Shown: positions 1 through 10,239 of the stretch, in pieces
Position numbering within the stretch: position 1 is the stretch's first letter
Layout: each line of letters starts with the position of its first letter
Assembly (NCBI GenBank): GCA_920105625.2
Contig: OV050031.1
Location: 86,251,995-86,315,994, forward strand
Direction: 5' to 3'
Origin: Clusia tigrina
Taxonomy: Eukaryota > Arthropoda > Insecta > Diptera > Clusiidae
Length of the DNA stretch: 64,000 nucleotides
Program-made: the position numbers and the translations under genes
The notes under the pieces: generated by a model
Told to the model about the DNA's origin: nothing
Database searches by the model: none
The model's input: only the letters and a program-made list of their open reading frames with translations

Positions 1-363
1 GAGACGCCTACAGAGACGCTAAGAGAGGCTGCGACGCCGACTGAGGCAGATAGGGGTAGATATAGGCATAGAGAAGGCACCAGACCCCCCAATCAACAGC
101 GGCAGCGACTGAGACGCCTACAGAGACGCTGACAGATTCTGCGACGACGACTGAGATGCCGACTGCGGCAGAGAGTGTTAGACATAGGCATAGAGAAGGC
201 AGCAGACCCCCCAATTTGATAGCGGCTGTGACTGAGACGCCTACATTGACGCTGGCAGAGGTTGTGATGCCGACTGAGGGAGATAGGTGTAGATATAGGC
301 ATAGAGAAGGCAGCAGACTCCCCAATCGACAGCGGCAGCGTCTGAGACGCTGACAGCGACAGA

Positions 364-453
364 GACGCTGACAGAGGCTGCGACGCTGACAGAGGCTGCG
401 ACGCTGACAGAGGCTGCGACGCTGACAGAGGCTGCGACGCTGACAGAGGCTGC
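364..453 (+). repeat. Five perfect 18-bp sub-repeats inside one monomer
   Basis: GACGCTGACAGAGGCTGC occurs five times in direct succession (364, 382, 400, 418, 436) with no mismatch. A normal monomer carries this block once. This is a local expansion by slippage or unequal exchange at sub-monomer scale, and it lengthens this monomer by 72 bp. Two or three copies occur elsewhere, for example near 12536-12589 and 15055-15130. Confidence 0.93.
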
Positions 454-650
454 GACGCCGAGTGAGGCAGATAGGGGTAGATATAGGCATAGAGAAAGCA
501 GCAGACCCCCCAATCGCGAGCGGCAGCGACTGAGACGCCTACAGAGATGCTAAGAGAGGCTGCGACGCCGACTGAGACGCCGACTGAGGCAGATAGGGGT
601 AGATATAGGCATAGAGAAGGCAGCAGACCCCCTAATCGACAGCGGCAGCG

Positions 651-1264
651 ACTGAAACGCCTACAGAGACGCTGACAGAGGCTGCGACGCCGACTGAGAC
701 GCCGACTGGGTCAGATAGGGGTAGATATACGCGTAGAGAAGGCAGCAGACCCCCAATCGACAGCGGCAGCGACTGAGACGCTGACACAGGCTGCGACGCC
801 GACTAAAACGCCGACTGAGGCAGAGAGGGGTAGATATAGGCATAGAGAAGGCAGCAGACACCCCAATCGACAGCGGCAGCGACTGAGACGCTGTCAGCTA
901 CAGAGACGCAGAGGCTGCGACGCCGAGTGAGGCAGATAGGGGTAGATATAGGCATAGACTGAAACGCCTACAGAGACGCTGACAGAGGCTGCGACGCCGA
1001 CTGAGACGCCGACTGGGTCAGATAGGGGTAGATATACGCATAGAGAAGGCAGCGGACCCCCAATCGACAGCGGCAGCGACTGAGACGCTGACACAGGCTG
1101 CGACGCCGACTAAAACGCCGACGGAGGCAGAGAGGGGTAGATATAGGCATAGAGAAGGCAGCAGACACCCCAAACGACAGCGGCAGCGACTGAGACGCTG
1201 TCAGCGACAGAGACGCAGAGGCTGCGACGCCGAGTGAGGCAGATAGGGGTAGATATAGGCATAG
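651..1264 (+). repeat. 307-bp tandem duplication, out of register with the monomer
   Basis: The stretch 651-957 is repeated at 958-1264 with only a few substitutions (for example gcgtag versus gcatag, and caatcg versus caaacg). The internal junction at 957/958 joins GGCATAG directly to ACTGAAACGCC, a join not found in normal monomers. The duplication breakpoint is therefore not at homologous monomer positions. Confidence 0.85.
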
Positions 1265-2980
1265 AGAAGGCAGCAGACCCCCCAATCGAGAGCGGCAGCG
1301 ACTGAGACGCCTACAGAGACGCTGACAGATTCTGCGACGACGACTGAGATGCCGACTGCGGCGGAGAGTGTTAGACATAGGCATAGAGGAGGCAGCAGAC
1401 TCCCCAATTTAACAGCGGCTGTGACTAAGACGCCTACAGAGACGCTGGCAGAGGTTGTGATGCCGACTGAGGAAGATAGGGGTAGATATAGGCATAGAGA
1501 AGGCAGCAGACGCCTAATCGAAAGTGGCACCGACTGAGACGCCTACAGAAACGCTGACAGAGGCTGCGAAACCGACTGAGACGCCGACTGAGGCAGATAG
1601 GGGTAGATATAGGCATAGAGAAGGCACCAGACCCCCCCAATCAACAGCGGCAGCGACTGAGATGCCTACAGGGACGCTGGCAGAGGTTGCGATGCCGACT
1701 GAGACGCCGACTCAGGGAGATAGGGGTAGATATAGGCATAGAGAAGACCCCCCAATCAACAGCGGCAGCGACTGAGATGCCTACAGAGATGCTGACAGAG
1801 GCTGCGACACCGACTGAGACGCCGACTAAAGCAGATAGGGGTAGATATAGGCATAGAGAAGGCAGCAGACTCCCCAATCGACAGCGGCAGCGTCTGAGAC
1901 GCTGACAGCAACAGAGTCGCTGACAGAGGCTGCGACGCCGACTGAGTCAGATAGGGGTAGATATAGGAATAGAGAAGGCAGCAGACCTCCCCAATCGACA
2001 GCGGAAGCGACTGAGACGCCTACAGAGACACCGACTGAGACGCCGACTGAGGTAGATAGGGGTAGATATAGGTAGAGAGAAGGCAGCAGACCCCCAATCG
2101 ACAGCGGCTACGACTGAGACTCCTAAAGAGACGCTGACAGATAGGGGTAGATATAGGCTTAGAGAAGGCAGCAGACCCCCCCAATCAACAGCGGCAGCGA
2201 CTGAGACGCCTACAGAGATACTGACAGAGGCTGCGACGCCGACTGAGGCAGATAGGGGTAGATATTAGCATAGAGAAGTCAGCAGACCCCCAATCGACAG
2301 TGGCAGCGACTGAGACGCCTACAGAGACGCTGACAGATTCTGCGACGACGACTGAGATGCCGACAGCGGCAGAGAGTGCTAGACATAGGCATAGAGAAAT
2401 CAGCAGACCCCCCAATTTGACAGCGGCTGTGACTGAGACGCCTACAGAGACGCTGGCAGAGGTTGTGATGCCGACTGAGATGCCGACTGAGGGAGATAGG
2501 GGTAGATATAGGCATAGAGAAGGCAGCAGACGCCCAATCGAAAGTGGTAGCGACTGAGACGCCTACAGAGACGCTGGCAGAGATTGAGACGCCGACTGAG
2601 GCAGATAGGGGTAGATATAGGCATAGAGAAGGCAGCAGACCCCCAAATCGACAGCGGCAGCGGCTGAGATGCCTTCAGAGACGCTGACAGAGGCTGCGAC
2701 GCCGACTGAGGCAGATAGAGGTAGATATAGGCATTGAGAAGGCAGCAGACCCCCCAATCGACAGCGGCAGCGACTGAGACGCCTACACAGACGCTGACAG
2801 AGGCTGCGACGCCGACTGAGGCAGATAGGGGAAGATATAGGCATAGAAAAGGCAGCAGACCCCCCAATCGACAGCGGCAGTGGCTGAGATGCCTTCAGAC
2901 CCGCTGACAGAGGCTGCGACGCCTTCTGAGATGCCGACAGAGGCAGATAGGGGTAGATATATGCATTGAGAAGGCAGCAG

Positions 2981-3535
2981 TATTGCTTCTTTTCGAACGT
3001 TTCTTGTATAGTGTTTACAATGCGATGAACTTGTTCGATAGTACTGTGTTTTTCTCTAAACCCAAACTGGTGGTTTGGTATAACATTACACTGTTTGACA
3101 ACGTCTTTAATACGCTTTATTAACAAACTTTCAAAGAGTTTTGAAAAAATTGATAGCAGACTAATTGGTCTGTAGGAAGAGACGCTTGTTGGGTCCTTTC
3201 CAGCTTTGGGAATCATGATAATTTGAGAAATTTTCCATGAGTAAGGAAAGAATCCAATGCGTATTATAGCATTTAATATATGCAAGAGATGCATTGTGGC
3301 TATTGCTGGGAGCTCTTTTATCATTTGGCCCGTAATCAGATCACGCCCTGGAGATTTTTTGGCATTGAGTTCTTTGATAGCGTTTGTCAGCTCCTTTTTG
3401 GCAATCGAGATACCATTGACGCTAGGGATAGCATCAACCGCCGTTAGAGAACGGACGGAACTAGCAAGATTAGGGGTGAAAACTTGCTCCAAATGATTTG
3501 CGAATGCTATTCCCTTTTCTGCATCACTTCTTGCC
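2981..3535 (-). pseudogene. Element 1 ORF2, RT N-terminal fragment, frameshifted and 3'-truncated
   Basis: Continuation of ORF2 in the shifted frame, beginning around ARSDAEKGIAFANH. Visible RT hallmarks are SPGRDLITGQMIKE, IPKAGKDPTSVSSYRPISLL (RT motif 1-2 region) and HQFGFREKHSTIEQVHR (motif 2a region). The reading then reaches EKKQY and runs into satellite. The catalytic blocks that should follow (motif A with its Asp, motif B PQGS and motif C FADD) are absent, so no polymerase activity is possible. The open frame continues into satellite to 2563, giving a chimeric RT-satellite frame without any sign of function. Confidence 0.9.
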
Positions 3536-4685
3536 AGTTGCCGTTGGGAAGGCGTATTGGTGACTCCATTTGAATGGGTTTTTTCGAGTTTTTGGCCGTT
3601 CGCCATAGAGAATAGCTTGCGGCTTCTGTAGGACAGAGGGTCTCTACAAACTCGTGAAACTCGGAGGTTTCCTTTTCTTTTAGAAGGTGATGCAGTTTTT
3701 TAGTACATTCATTCAGTTTCTTCTTCAGAGAAGGTGATCTCTGCAATTGCCATTCTCTCCTAAGAGATCTTTTTTCGGAGAGGAGCTTCAGAATGTCTTG
3801 GGGAGTACACTCTTGTCGGGTTTGAACTTTAGAACGTGGTGTAGCAATTTTTACTGTTTGGGATAGCAATTGAGTGAAATTGAAAATAGCGGAGTTTATT
3901 TCCTGCTCAGACTTTAGGGAAGTCTTTATTTCAAGATGTGAACTTATGAACAGCTTATATTTAAGCCAGTCTGTATTCTTGTAGTCGAAACTACCACTCA
4001 CGTTTTTCTGATAGGAGTTTTCAGAAAAGATAGTTATTATTGTGGGAGTGTGATCAGAGGACAGCTCCAGAGAGGAATGCACAAGAGAGTGTACATTATT
4101 TATACCTCTAGAGATGTCGAAGTCAATAAGATCTGGAATCTTCTGTTTGTCGGATGGCCAGTATGTAGGCTTACCATTGGACAAGACATTAAGACCAAGA
4201 GCATTTATCGCAGAGAAGAGTTTTCTGCCTTTGGGAGTTACTAAACGTGAGCCCCAATGAGTATGCTTTGCATTAAAGTCTCCAGCAGCAATGAACTTAG
4301 CATCGAGAGTACTAAAGAATTGTTTGTACTGCTGCTCATCTATATTAAACCTGGGTGGGCAATAGATGGATGATACTGTCAAGCCTTTGACGTATTCTTC
4401 GAGCTGAATAGTCGTCGCTTGTAGATAATCGGTACAGTATCCTTGCATTGGGAAATGCTTTATTCTATTCTTGATCAGAATAGCTGTACCACCACGTGCT
4501 TTGCCACCGGGGTGTTTGATGTCATAAACTTTGTATCCCGCTATCTGGAAACAGTTTTTCTGAGTAAGGTGAGTTTCAGAAATTAGCATCAAATCTATTG
4601 AGTTATCGTTGAGAAATAGTTTGAGCTCATTTTTGTGCTGACTTATGCCATTTGCATTCCAATGACAGATTTCCAGTGCGTTCAT
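3507..4685 (-). CDS. Element 1 ORF2, N-terminal part: APE-type endonuclease
   Basis: The first 392 codons of ORF2, ending at a stop created by a frameshift. Residues 1 to about 220 form an apurinic/apyrimidinic-type endonuclease, which in non-LTR elements nicks target DNA to prime reverse transcription. The expected active-site positions are present: N10 in WNANG, E37 in ISETH, YCPP at 108-111, D136 and N138 in GDFNAKHTHWGS, and S210-D211-H212 in LSSDH. Residues 220-380 are the linker towards RT, rich in charged residues. The frame is lost after the NGNW motif: compared with element 2, one G appears to be missing at about 3533-3535 (TGGCA where TGGGCA would keep frame), leading to a stop after seven further codons. 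The start ATG at 4685 is set by the ATGA overlap with ORF1. Confidence 0.9.
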   Translation of the reverse strand: MNALEICHWNANGISQHKNELKLFLNDNSIDLMLISETHLTQKNCFQIAGYKVYDIKHPGGKARGGTAILIKNRIKHFPMQGYCTDYLQATTIQLEEYVKGLTVSSIYCPPRFNIDEQQYKQFFSTLDAKFIAAGDFNAKHTHWGSRLVTPKGRKLFSAINALGLNVLSNGKPTYWPSDKQKIPDLIDFDISRGINNVHSLVHSSLELSSDHTPTIITIFSENSYQKNVSGSFDYKNTDWLKYKLFISSHLEIKTSLKSEQEINSAIFNFTQLLSQTVKIATPRSKVQTRQECTPQDILKLLSEKRSLRREWQLQRSPSLKKKLNECTKKLHHLLKEKETSEFHEFVETLCPTEAASYSLWRTAKNSKKPIQMESPIRLPNGNWQEVMQKRE

Positions 4686-6247
4686 GGTTTTGTTAATAGG
4701 GATTGCAAAAGCATGTTCTGATTACGTATCATGTCTTGCATCATACTTTGCATTGAGTACATAAATTGCGTCATATTTGCGATGAACTCTTGTAAAGTCT
4801 TTTCAAGAGTACTCTCATCATTTTTAGGGTTTACTGGTGGGGTGCCTTTGAGAATATTTGCGTAAGAAATACTTGAAGGCTGTGCTTCACGGGCAGAGAT
4901 TTCGCGCAAAACTGTTACGGGATGAACAGTTTTAACTTGTTTTGGCTGAGGTGCAAATTTCTTTTTTATTTGAGCGTATACAGTGCAGCCTCTGTAGTTT
5001 GCAGTGTGATTTTCACCACAGTTGCTGCATTTTTTGACACTGGAGTCGTCTCTGGGCTTTGTGCAGTTTTGTGACATGTGGAGATCACCACAAACGGCAC
5101 ATACACTGGGAAGTGTACAGTATTTTCTAGTGTGCCCAAATTCTTGGCAGTTCAGGCATTCAACTGGTGCAATTCGCTTGTGGGGTTCTTCTACAGAGAT
5201 TTTTCTATGTAGAAGATAGCGAAGGTTGTAGATCGGGTGTGATTCGCCTTTTCTGAGGTTCGAGTCGACTGGCTGTAGCTCAACGCGAAAGAGCGGCAGT
5301 GGAATCTTGTCTTTATTGCGTATGTTAAACACAGAGTTTGCGGTAAAACCCTCTTGGGATAGGGCTTCTCTTATTTCGTTGGGATCTACGTCAGCTTCGA
5401 TTCCTCTAAGGACAACAACAATGCCTTTGCTACTTTTAAGTTGGTAGGTGTAATAGTTTTTTTTCTCTGTGTCAAAGAGATTGACGACTTTGCGATAGCT
5501 TGATTCGATATATAATTGAATTTTGGTTTCATGTATTTTGCCTTTTAGTATTGGGACAACATGAAAGTTTTTAGAACCAATTAGAGTAGTTAGAGTTTTT
5601 ACGAGACCGTTAGAGTTGCGCTCCCTTAAATAAATTGGTGGGGGCTTTACCTCTTTTAGCACTTTCTGGGTAGAATTGTCTTCGGCATTTGCAAGAGGTG
5701 CAAACCTGTTAGAAGCGAGTGGATTCTTTACAGAAGCAGAATCATTAGATTTAATCTGCTTTGCCGATTTTTGAGACAATTTTTGAGGACTCAACTTGCG
5801 CTTAACCACAATATAGCGGTCCATACCAGTCTGTATTACCGAACGTTTTCCTTGGTTGGCTGTAGCATGCATGTTGAGAGGTTCTACTGGTGAGAGAGAG
5901 TTGCTTTGCATACTCCACGGCAAAGTGTTTACCGACCCAGAGCCAACAATAAGCGTACTTACGTTTTTGCAGCAGTCGTTACTTACTGTAATGTGCTCAA
6001 GCTGAGAGCCAGTGTTAGCAGAGCCAGAGAGGGAGAGCTGTTTATGGGAGCAGTCAGACACTGAAAAGCTGCGCTGCCTACCGATGCTGTCGGATTGCGC
6101 TATAAGTGTATTAATTTCACTTGGCGAGAGATCGCAACTGTTTTTATTTATTTTCACGCTGTTGTTATTGTTTTGTTGTGTTTGCGCGTCGGTTGTCTTC
6201 GTTGCCGTAGCTGCACTAGCTGAACGCGCGGGTGGCGACCGCAACAT
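4682..6247 (-). CDS. Element 1 ORF1: Gag-like nucleic-acid-binding protein with three zinc knuckles
   Basis: An open frame of 521 codons with no lesion. In Jockey-type elements ORF1 packages the element RNA into a ribonucleoprotein and escorts it. Residues 1-200 are low-complexity, rich in Ser, Asn and Thr; NRFAPL near residue 180 is a motif I associate with this Gag family. Residues about 200-360 resemble the PRE_C2HC region that precedes zinc knuckles in these proteins. Knuckle 1 is C364, C367, H372, C377 (CX2CX4HX4C). Knuckle 2 is C383, C386, H390, C395 (CX2CX3HX4C). Knuckle 3 is C407, C410, H414, C421 (CX2CX3HX6C). The last 50 residues are Met- and Gln-rich and could form a short helix or coiled coil. 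The TGA stop overlaps the ORF2 ATG in an ATGA, which suggests ORF2 is made by termination and reinitiation. The first ATG after the leader is taken as the start. Confidence 0.92.
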   Translation of the reverse strand: MLRSPPARSASAATATKTTDAQTQQNNNNSVKINKNSCDLSPSEINTLIAQSDSIGRQRSFSVSDCSHKQLSLSGSANTGSQLEHITVSNDCCKNVSTLIVGSGSVNTLPWSMQSNSLSPVEPLNMHATANQGKRSVIQTGMDRYIVVKRKLSPQKLSQKSAKQIKSNDSASVKNPLASNRFAPLANAEDNSTQKVLKEVKPPPIYLRERNSNGLVKTLTTLIGSKNFHVVPILKGKIHETKIQLYIESSYRKVVNLFDTEKKNYYTYQLKSSKGIVVVLRGIEADVDPNEIREALSQEGFTANSVFNIRNKDKIPLPLFRVELQPVDSNLRKGESHPIYNLRYLLHRKISVEEPHKRIAPVECLNCQEFGHTRKYCTLPSVCAVCGDLHMSQNCTKPRDDSSVKKCSNCGENHTANYRGCTVYAQIKKKFAPQPKQVKTVHPVTVLREISAREAQPSSISYANILKGTPPVNPKNDESTLEKTLQEFIANMTQFMYSMQSMMQDMIRNQNMLLQSLLTKP

Positions 6248-6470
6248 GTAATGTTTACAGGTCAGATTTTCGCGATTTTTTTTTATTTTGTTCCTTGTAT
6301 GTATTTATATTTATCAGTACTTTTTTGTTAGCCGGGTAGAGAGTTTTTGATTTTTTTTGTTTCTGATGATGTTTTTAATTTTTGTTTTCGTTTTTTTAGT
6401 TCTTTTTCGTGGTTAAAGCTTAGAGCCGCGGAGAATACGTCTGCTCGCGACACGCTTCAATTATTAAGTC
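6248..6470 (-). other. 5' untranslated leader of element 1
   Basis: A 223-bp non-satellite stretch between the satellite junction and the ORF1 start. It is A-rich on the minus strand, with several A-runs, and contains no convincing upstream coding frame. Its composition differs sharply from the flanking GC-rich satellite, and it ends directly at the ORF1 ATG. Confidence 0.75.
6437..6470 (-). promoter_or_regulatory. Possible internal (Inr/DPE-type) promoter at the 5' end of element 1
   Basis: Jockey-type elements are known to be transcribed from TATA-less internal promoters using an initiator and a downstream promoter element at about +28 to +33. On the minus strand, AGACGT (6442-6437) matches the general DPE pattern. 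It would sit at +28 if transcription starts at A6469, one base inside the satellite junction. The initiator itself (GGACTTAA) is only a weak match. The spacing is the best argument that 6470 is close to the true 5' end. This is inference from position only. Confidence 0.35.
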
Positions 6471-7039
6471 CGACGCCGACTGAGTCGACGCCGACTGAGA
6501 CGCCGACTGAGTCAGATAGGGGTAGATATAGGCATTGAGAAGGCAGCAGACCCCCCAATCGACAGCGGCACCGACTGAGACACCTACACAGACGCTGACA
6601 GAGGCTGCGACGCCGACTGAGGCAAATAGAGGTAGATATAGGCATAGAGAAGGCAGCAGACCCCCCAATTTTACAGCGGCTGTGACTGAGACGCCTACAG
6701 AGACGCTGGCAGAGGTTGTGATGCCGACTGAGATGCCGACTGCGGGAGATAGGGGTAGATATAGGCATAGAGAAGGCAGCAGACGCCCAATCGAAAGTGG
6801 TAGCGACTGAGACGCCTACAGAGACGCTGACAGAGGCTGCGACGCCTACTGAGACGCCGACTGAGGCAGATAGAGGTAGATATAGGCATTGAGAAGGCAG
6901 CAGACCCCCAATCGACAGCGGCAGCGACTGAGACGCCTACACATACGCTGACAGAGGCTGCGACGCCGACTGAGGAAGATAGGGGTAGATATAGGCATAG
7001 GGAAGGCAGCAGACCCCCCCAATCGACAGCGGCAGTGGC

Positions 7040-9230
7040 TGAGATGTCTTCAGACCCGCTGACAGAGGCTGCGACGCCTACTGAGACGCCGACAGAGGCA
7101 GATAGGGGTAGATATATGGATTGAGAAGGCAGCAGACCCCCCAATCGACAGCGGCAGCGACTGAGACGCCACCAGAGATGCTGGCAGAGGCTGCGAAACC
7201 GACTGAGACGCCGACTGAGGCAGATAGGGGTGGATATAGGCATAGAAAAGGCAGCAGACTCCCCAATCGACAGTGGCAGCGACTGAGACGCTGCCAGCGA
7301 CAGAGACGCTGACAGAGGCTGCGACGCCGAGTGAGGCAGATAGGGGTAGATATAGGCATAGAGAAGGCAGCAGACCCCCCAATCGACAGCGGCAGCGGCT
7401 AAGATGCCTTCAGAGACGCTGACAGGGGCTGCGACGCCTACTGAGACGCCGACTGAGGCAGATAGGGGTAGATATAGGCATAGAGAAAGCAGCAGACCCC
7501 CTAATCGACAGCGGCAGCAACTGAAATGCCTACTGAGACGCTGACAGAGGCTGCGACACCGACTGAGACGCCGACTGAGGCAGATAGGGGTAGATATAGG
7601 CATAGAGAAGGCAGCAGACTCCCCAATCGACAGCGGCAGCGGCTGAGACGCTGACAGAGACAGAGACGCTGACAGAGGCTGCAACGCCGGGTGAGGCAGA
7701 TAGGGGTAGATATAGGCATAGAGAAGGCAGCAGACCCCCCAATCGAAAGCGGCAGCAACTGAGACGCCTACAGAGACGCTAAGAGAGCCTGCGACGCCGA
7801 CTGAGACAGATAGGGGTAAATAAAGGCATAGAGAAGGCAGCACACCTCCAATCGACAGCGGCAGCGACAGAGACGCTGACAGAGGCTGCGACGCCGACTG
7901 AGACGCCGACTGAGGCAGAGAGGGGTAAATATAGGCATAGAGAAGGCAACAGACCCCCCCAATCGACGGCGGCAACGACTGAGACGCCCACTGAGACGCC
8001 GACTGCTGCAGATAGGGGTAGATATACGCATAGAGAGGGCAGCAGACCCCCAATCGACAGCGGCAGCGACTGAGACGCTTACAGAGACGCTGACACAGGC
8101 TGCGACGCTGACTGAGACGCCGACTGAGGCAGAGAGGGGTAGATATAGGCATAGAGAAGGCAGCAGACCCCCCAATAAACAGCGGCAGCGACTGAGACGC
8201 CTACAGAGACGCTGACAGAGGCTGCGACGCCGACTGAGACGCCGACTGAGGGAGATAGGGGTAGATATAGGCATAGAGAAGGCAGCAGACGCCCAATCGA
8301 AAGTGGTAGAGACTGAGACGCCTACAGAGACGCTGGCAGAGGTTGCGACGCCGACTGAGGCAGATAGGGATAGATATAGGCATAGAGAAGGCAGCAGACC
8401 GCCCAATCGACAGCGGCAGCGGCTGAGATGCTTTCAGAGACGCTGACAGAGGCTGCGACGCCTACTGAGACGCCGACTGAGGCAGATAGGGGTAGATATA
8501 GGCATTGAGAAGGCAGCAGACCCCCCAATCGACAGCGGCAGCGACTGAGACGCCAACAGAGATGCTGACAGAGGCTGCGACACCGACTGAGACGCCGACT
8601 GAGGCAGATAGGGGTAGATATAGGCATAGAGAAGGCAGCAGACTCCCCAATCGACAGCGGCAGCGGCTGAGACGCTGACAGAGACAGAGACGCTGACAGA
8701 GGCTGCGACGCCGGGTGAGGCAGATAGGGGTAGATATAGGCATAGAGAAGGCAGCAGACCCCCCAATCGAAAGCGGCAGCGACTGAGACGCCTACAGAGA
8801 CGCTAAGAGAGCCTGCGACGCCGACTGAGTCAGATAGGGGTAGATAAAGGCATAGAGAAGGCAGCAGACCTCCAATCGACAGCGGCAGCGACAGAGACGC
8901 TGACAGAGGCTGCGACGCCGACTGAGACGCCGACTGAGGGAGAGAGGGGTAAATATAGGCATAGAGAAGGCAACAGACCCCCCAATCGACGGCGGCAACG
9001 ACTGAGACGCCCACTGAGACGCCGACAGAGGCTGCGACGCCCACTGAGACGCCGACTGCTGCAGATAGGGGTAGATATACGCATAGAGAGGGCAGCAGAC
9101 CCCCAATCGACAGCGGCAGCGACTGAGACGCTTACAGAGACGCTGACACAGGCTGCGACGCCGACTGAGACGCCGACTGAGGCAGAGAGGGGTAGATATA
9201 GGCATAGAGAAGGCAGCAGACCCCCCAATA
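7040..9230 (+). repeat. Overlapping local duplications with offsets of about 1384 and 1024 bp
   Basis: The stretch near 7050-7382 recurs at 8434-8766 (offset 1384). The stretch near 7620-7960 recurs about 1024 bp downstream, including the rare variant GCCGGGTGAGGCAG. Beyond that the offset grows to about 1053 because the second copy has an extra sub-repeat of about 30 bp (GACAGAGGCTGCGACGCCC) near 9023. This points to successive unequal exchanges. Boundaries are approximate. Confidence 0.7.
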
Positions 9231-10239
9231 AACAGCGGCAGCGACTGAGACGCCTACAGAGACGCTGGCACAGGCTGCGCCGCCGACTGAGACTCCGACT
9301 GAGGCAGAGAGGGGTAGATATAGGCATAGAGAAGGCAGCAGATCCCCCAATCGTCGGCGGCAGCGACTGAGACGCATACAGAGACGCTGACAGAGGCTGC
9401 AACGCCGACTGAGACGCCCACTGAGGCAGATAGGGATAGATAGAGGCATAGAGAAGGCAGCAGACCCCCCAATCAACAGCGGCAGCGACTGAGACGCCTA
9501 CAGAGACGCTGACAGAGGCTGCGACGCCGACTGAGGCAGATAGGGGTAGATATAGGCATAGAGAATGCAGCAGACCCCCCAATCGACAGCGGCAGCGACT
9601 GAGACGCCAACAGAGATGCTGACAGAGGCTGCGACGCCGTCTGAGACGACGACTGAGGCAGATAGGGGTAGATATAGGCATAGAGAAGGCAGCAGACCCC
9701 CCAATCGACAGCGGCAGCGACTGAGACGCCAACAGAGATGCTGACAGAGGCTGCGGCGCCGTCTGAGACGCCGACTGAGGCAGATAGGGGTAGATATACG
9801 CATAGAGAAGGCAGCAGACACCACAATCGACAGCAGCAGCGACTGAGACGCTGACAGCGACAGAGATGCTGACCGATGCTGCGACGCCGACTGAGGCAGA
9901 TAGGGGTAGATAGAGGCATAGAGAAGGCAGCAGACCCCCCAATCGACAGCGGCAGCGACTGAGACTCCTACAGAGACGCTAACAGAGGCTGCGACGCCGA
10001 CTGAGACCCCGTCTGAGGAAGATTGGGGTAGATATAGGCATAGAGAAGGCAGCAGACCCCCCAATCGACAGCGACTGAGACGACTACAGATGTGCTGACA
10101 GAGGCTGCGACGCCGAGTGAGACGCCGACTGGGGCAGATAGGGGTAGATAGAGGCATAGAGAAGGCAGCAGACCCCCCAATCAACAGCGGCAGCGACTGA
10201 GACGCATACAGAGACGCTGACAGATGCTGCGACGCCGAC

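Larger units (their letters stand above)
1..2980 (+). repeat. Satellite block 1 (about 110-123-bp monomer)
   Basis: Continuous head-to-tail array of one satellite family; the window opens inside it. Each monomer has a conserved half containing GATAGGGGTAGATATAGG, then GCATAGAGAAGGCAGCAGA, a C-run of 5-7 and CAATCGACAGCGGCAGC, and a variable half made of 12-bp and 18-bp sub-repeats. My hand consensus of a full unit is about 122 bp; units with one 12-mer fewer are about 110 bp. In that consensus I count about 12 T, 36 A, 33 C and 41 G, so the plus strand is purine-rich and T-poor. The block ends abruptly at 2980, after GCAGCAG, where element 1 begins. No gene is visible in it; the long minus-strand frames are composition artefacts. 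Confidence 0.95.
2981..6470 (-). mobile_element. Element 1: Jockey-clade non-LTR retrotransposon, 5' end present, 3' end missing
   Basis: Reading the minus strand from 6470: a 223-bp 5' leader, ORF1 (6247-4682), then ORF2 (from 4685) encoding an APE-type endonuclease and the N-terminal part of reverse transcriptase. The element stops at 2981, where RT sequence joins satellite. RT motifs A to E, the C-terminal domain, the 3' UTR and the poly(A) tail are all missing. ORF1 is fully open and ORF2 has one frameshift, so the copy looks young. No target-site duplication is visible. Relative to the monomer, about 65 bp is missing between the two satellite flanks. Clade assignment rests on the three-knuckle Gag, the PRE_C2HC-like region, the APE endonuclease, and an RT most like element 2. 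Family name unknown. Confidence 0.93.

Noticed and set aside
5022..5219. Small plus-strand frames within element 1 (also 3257-3496, 4050-4244 and 6012-6251)
   Set aside because: They are antisense shadows of the well-supported ORF1 and ORF2 and have no recognisable content.
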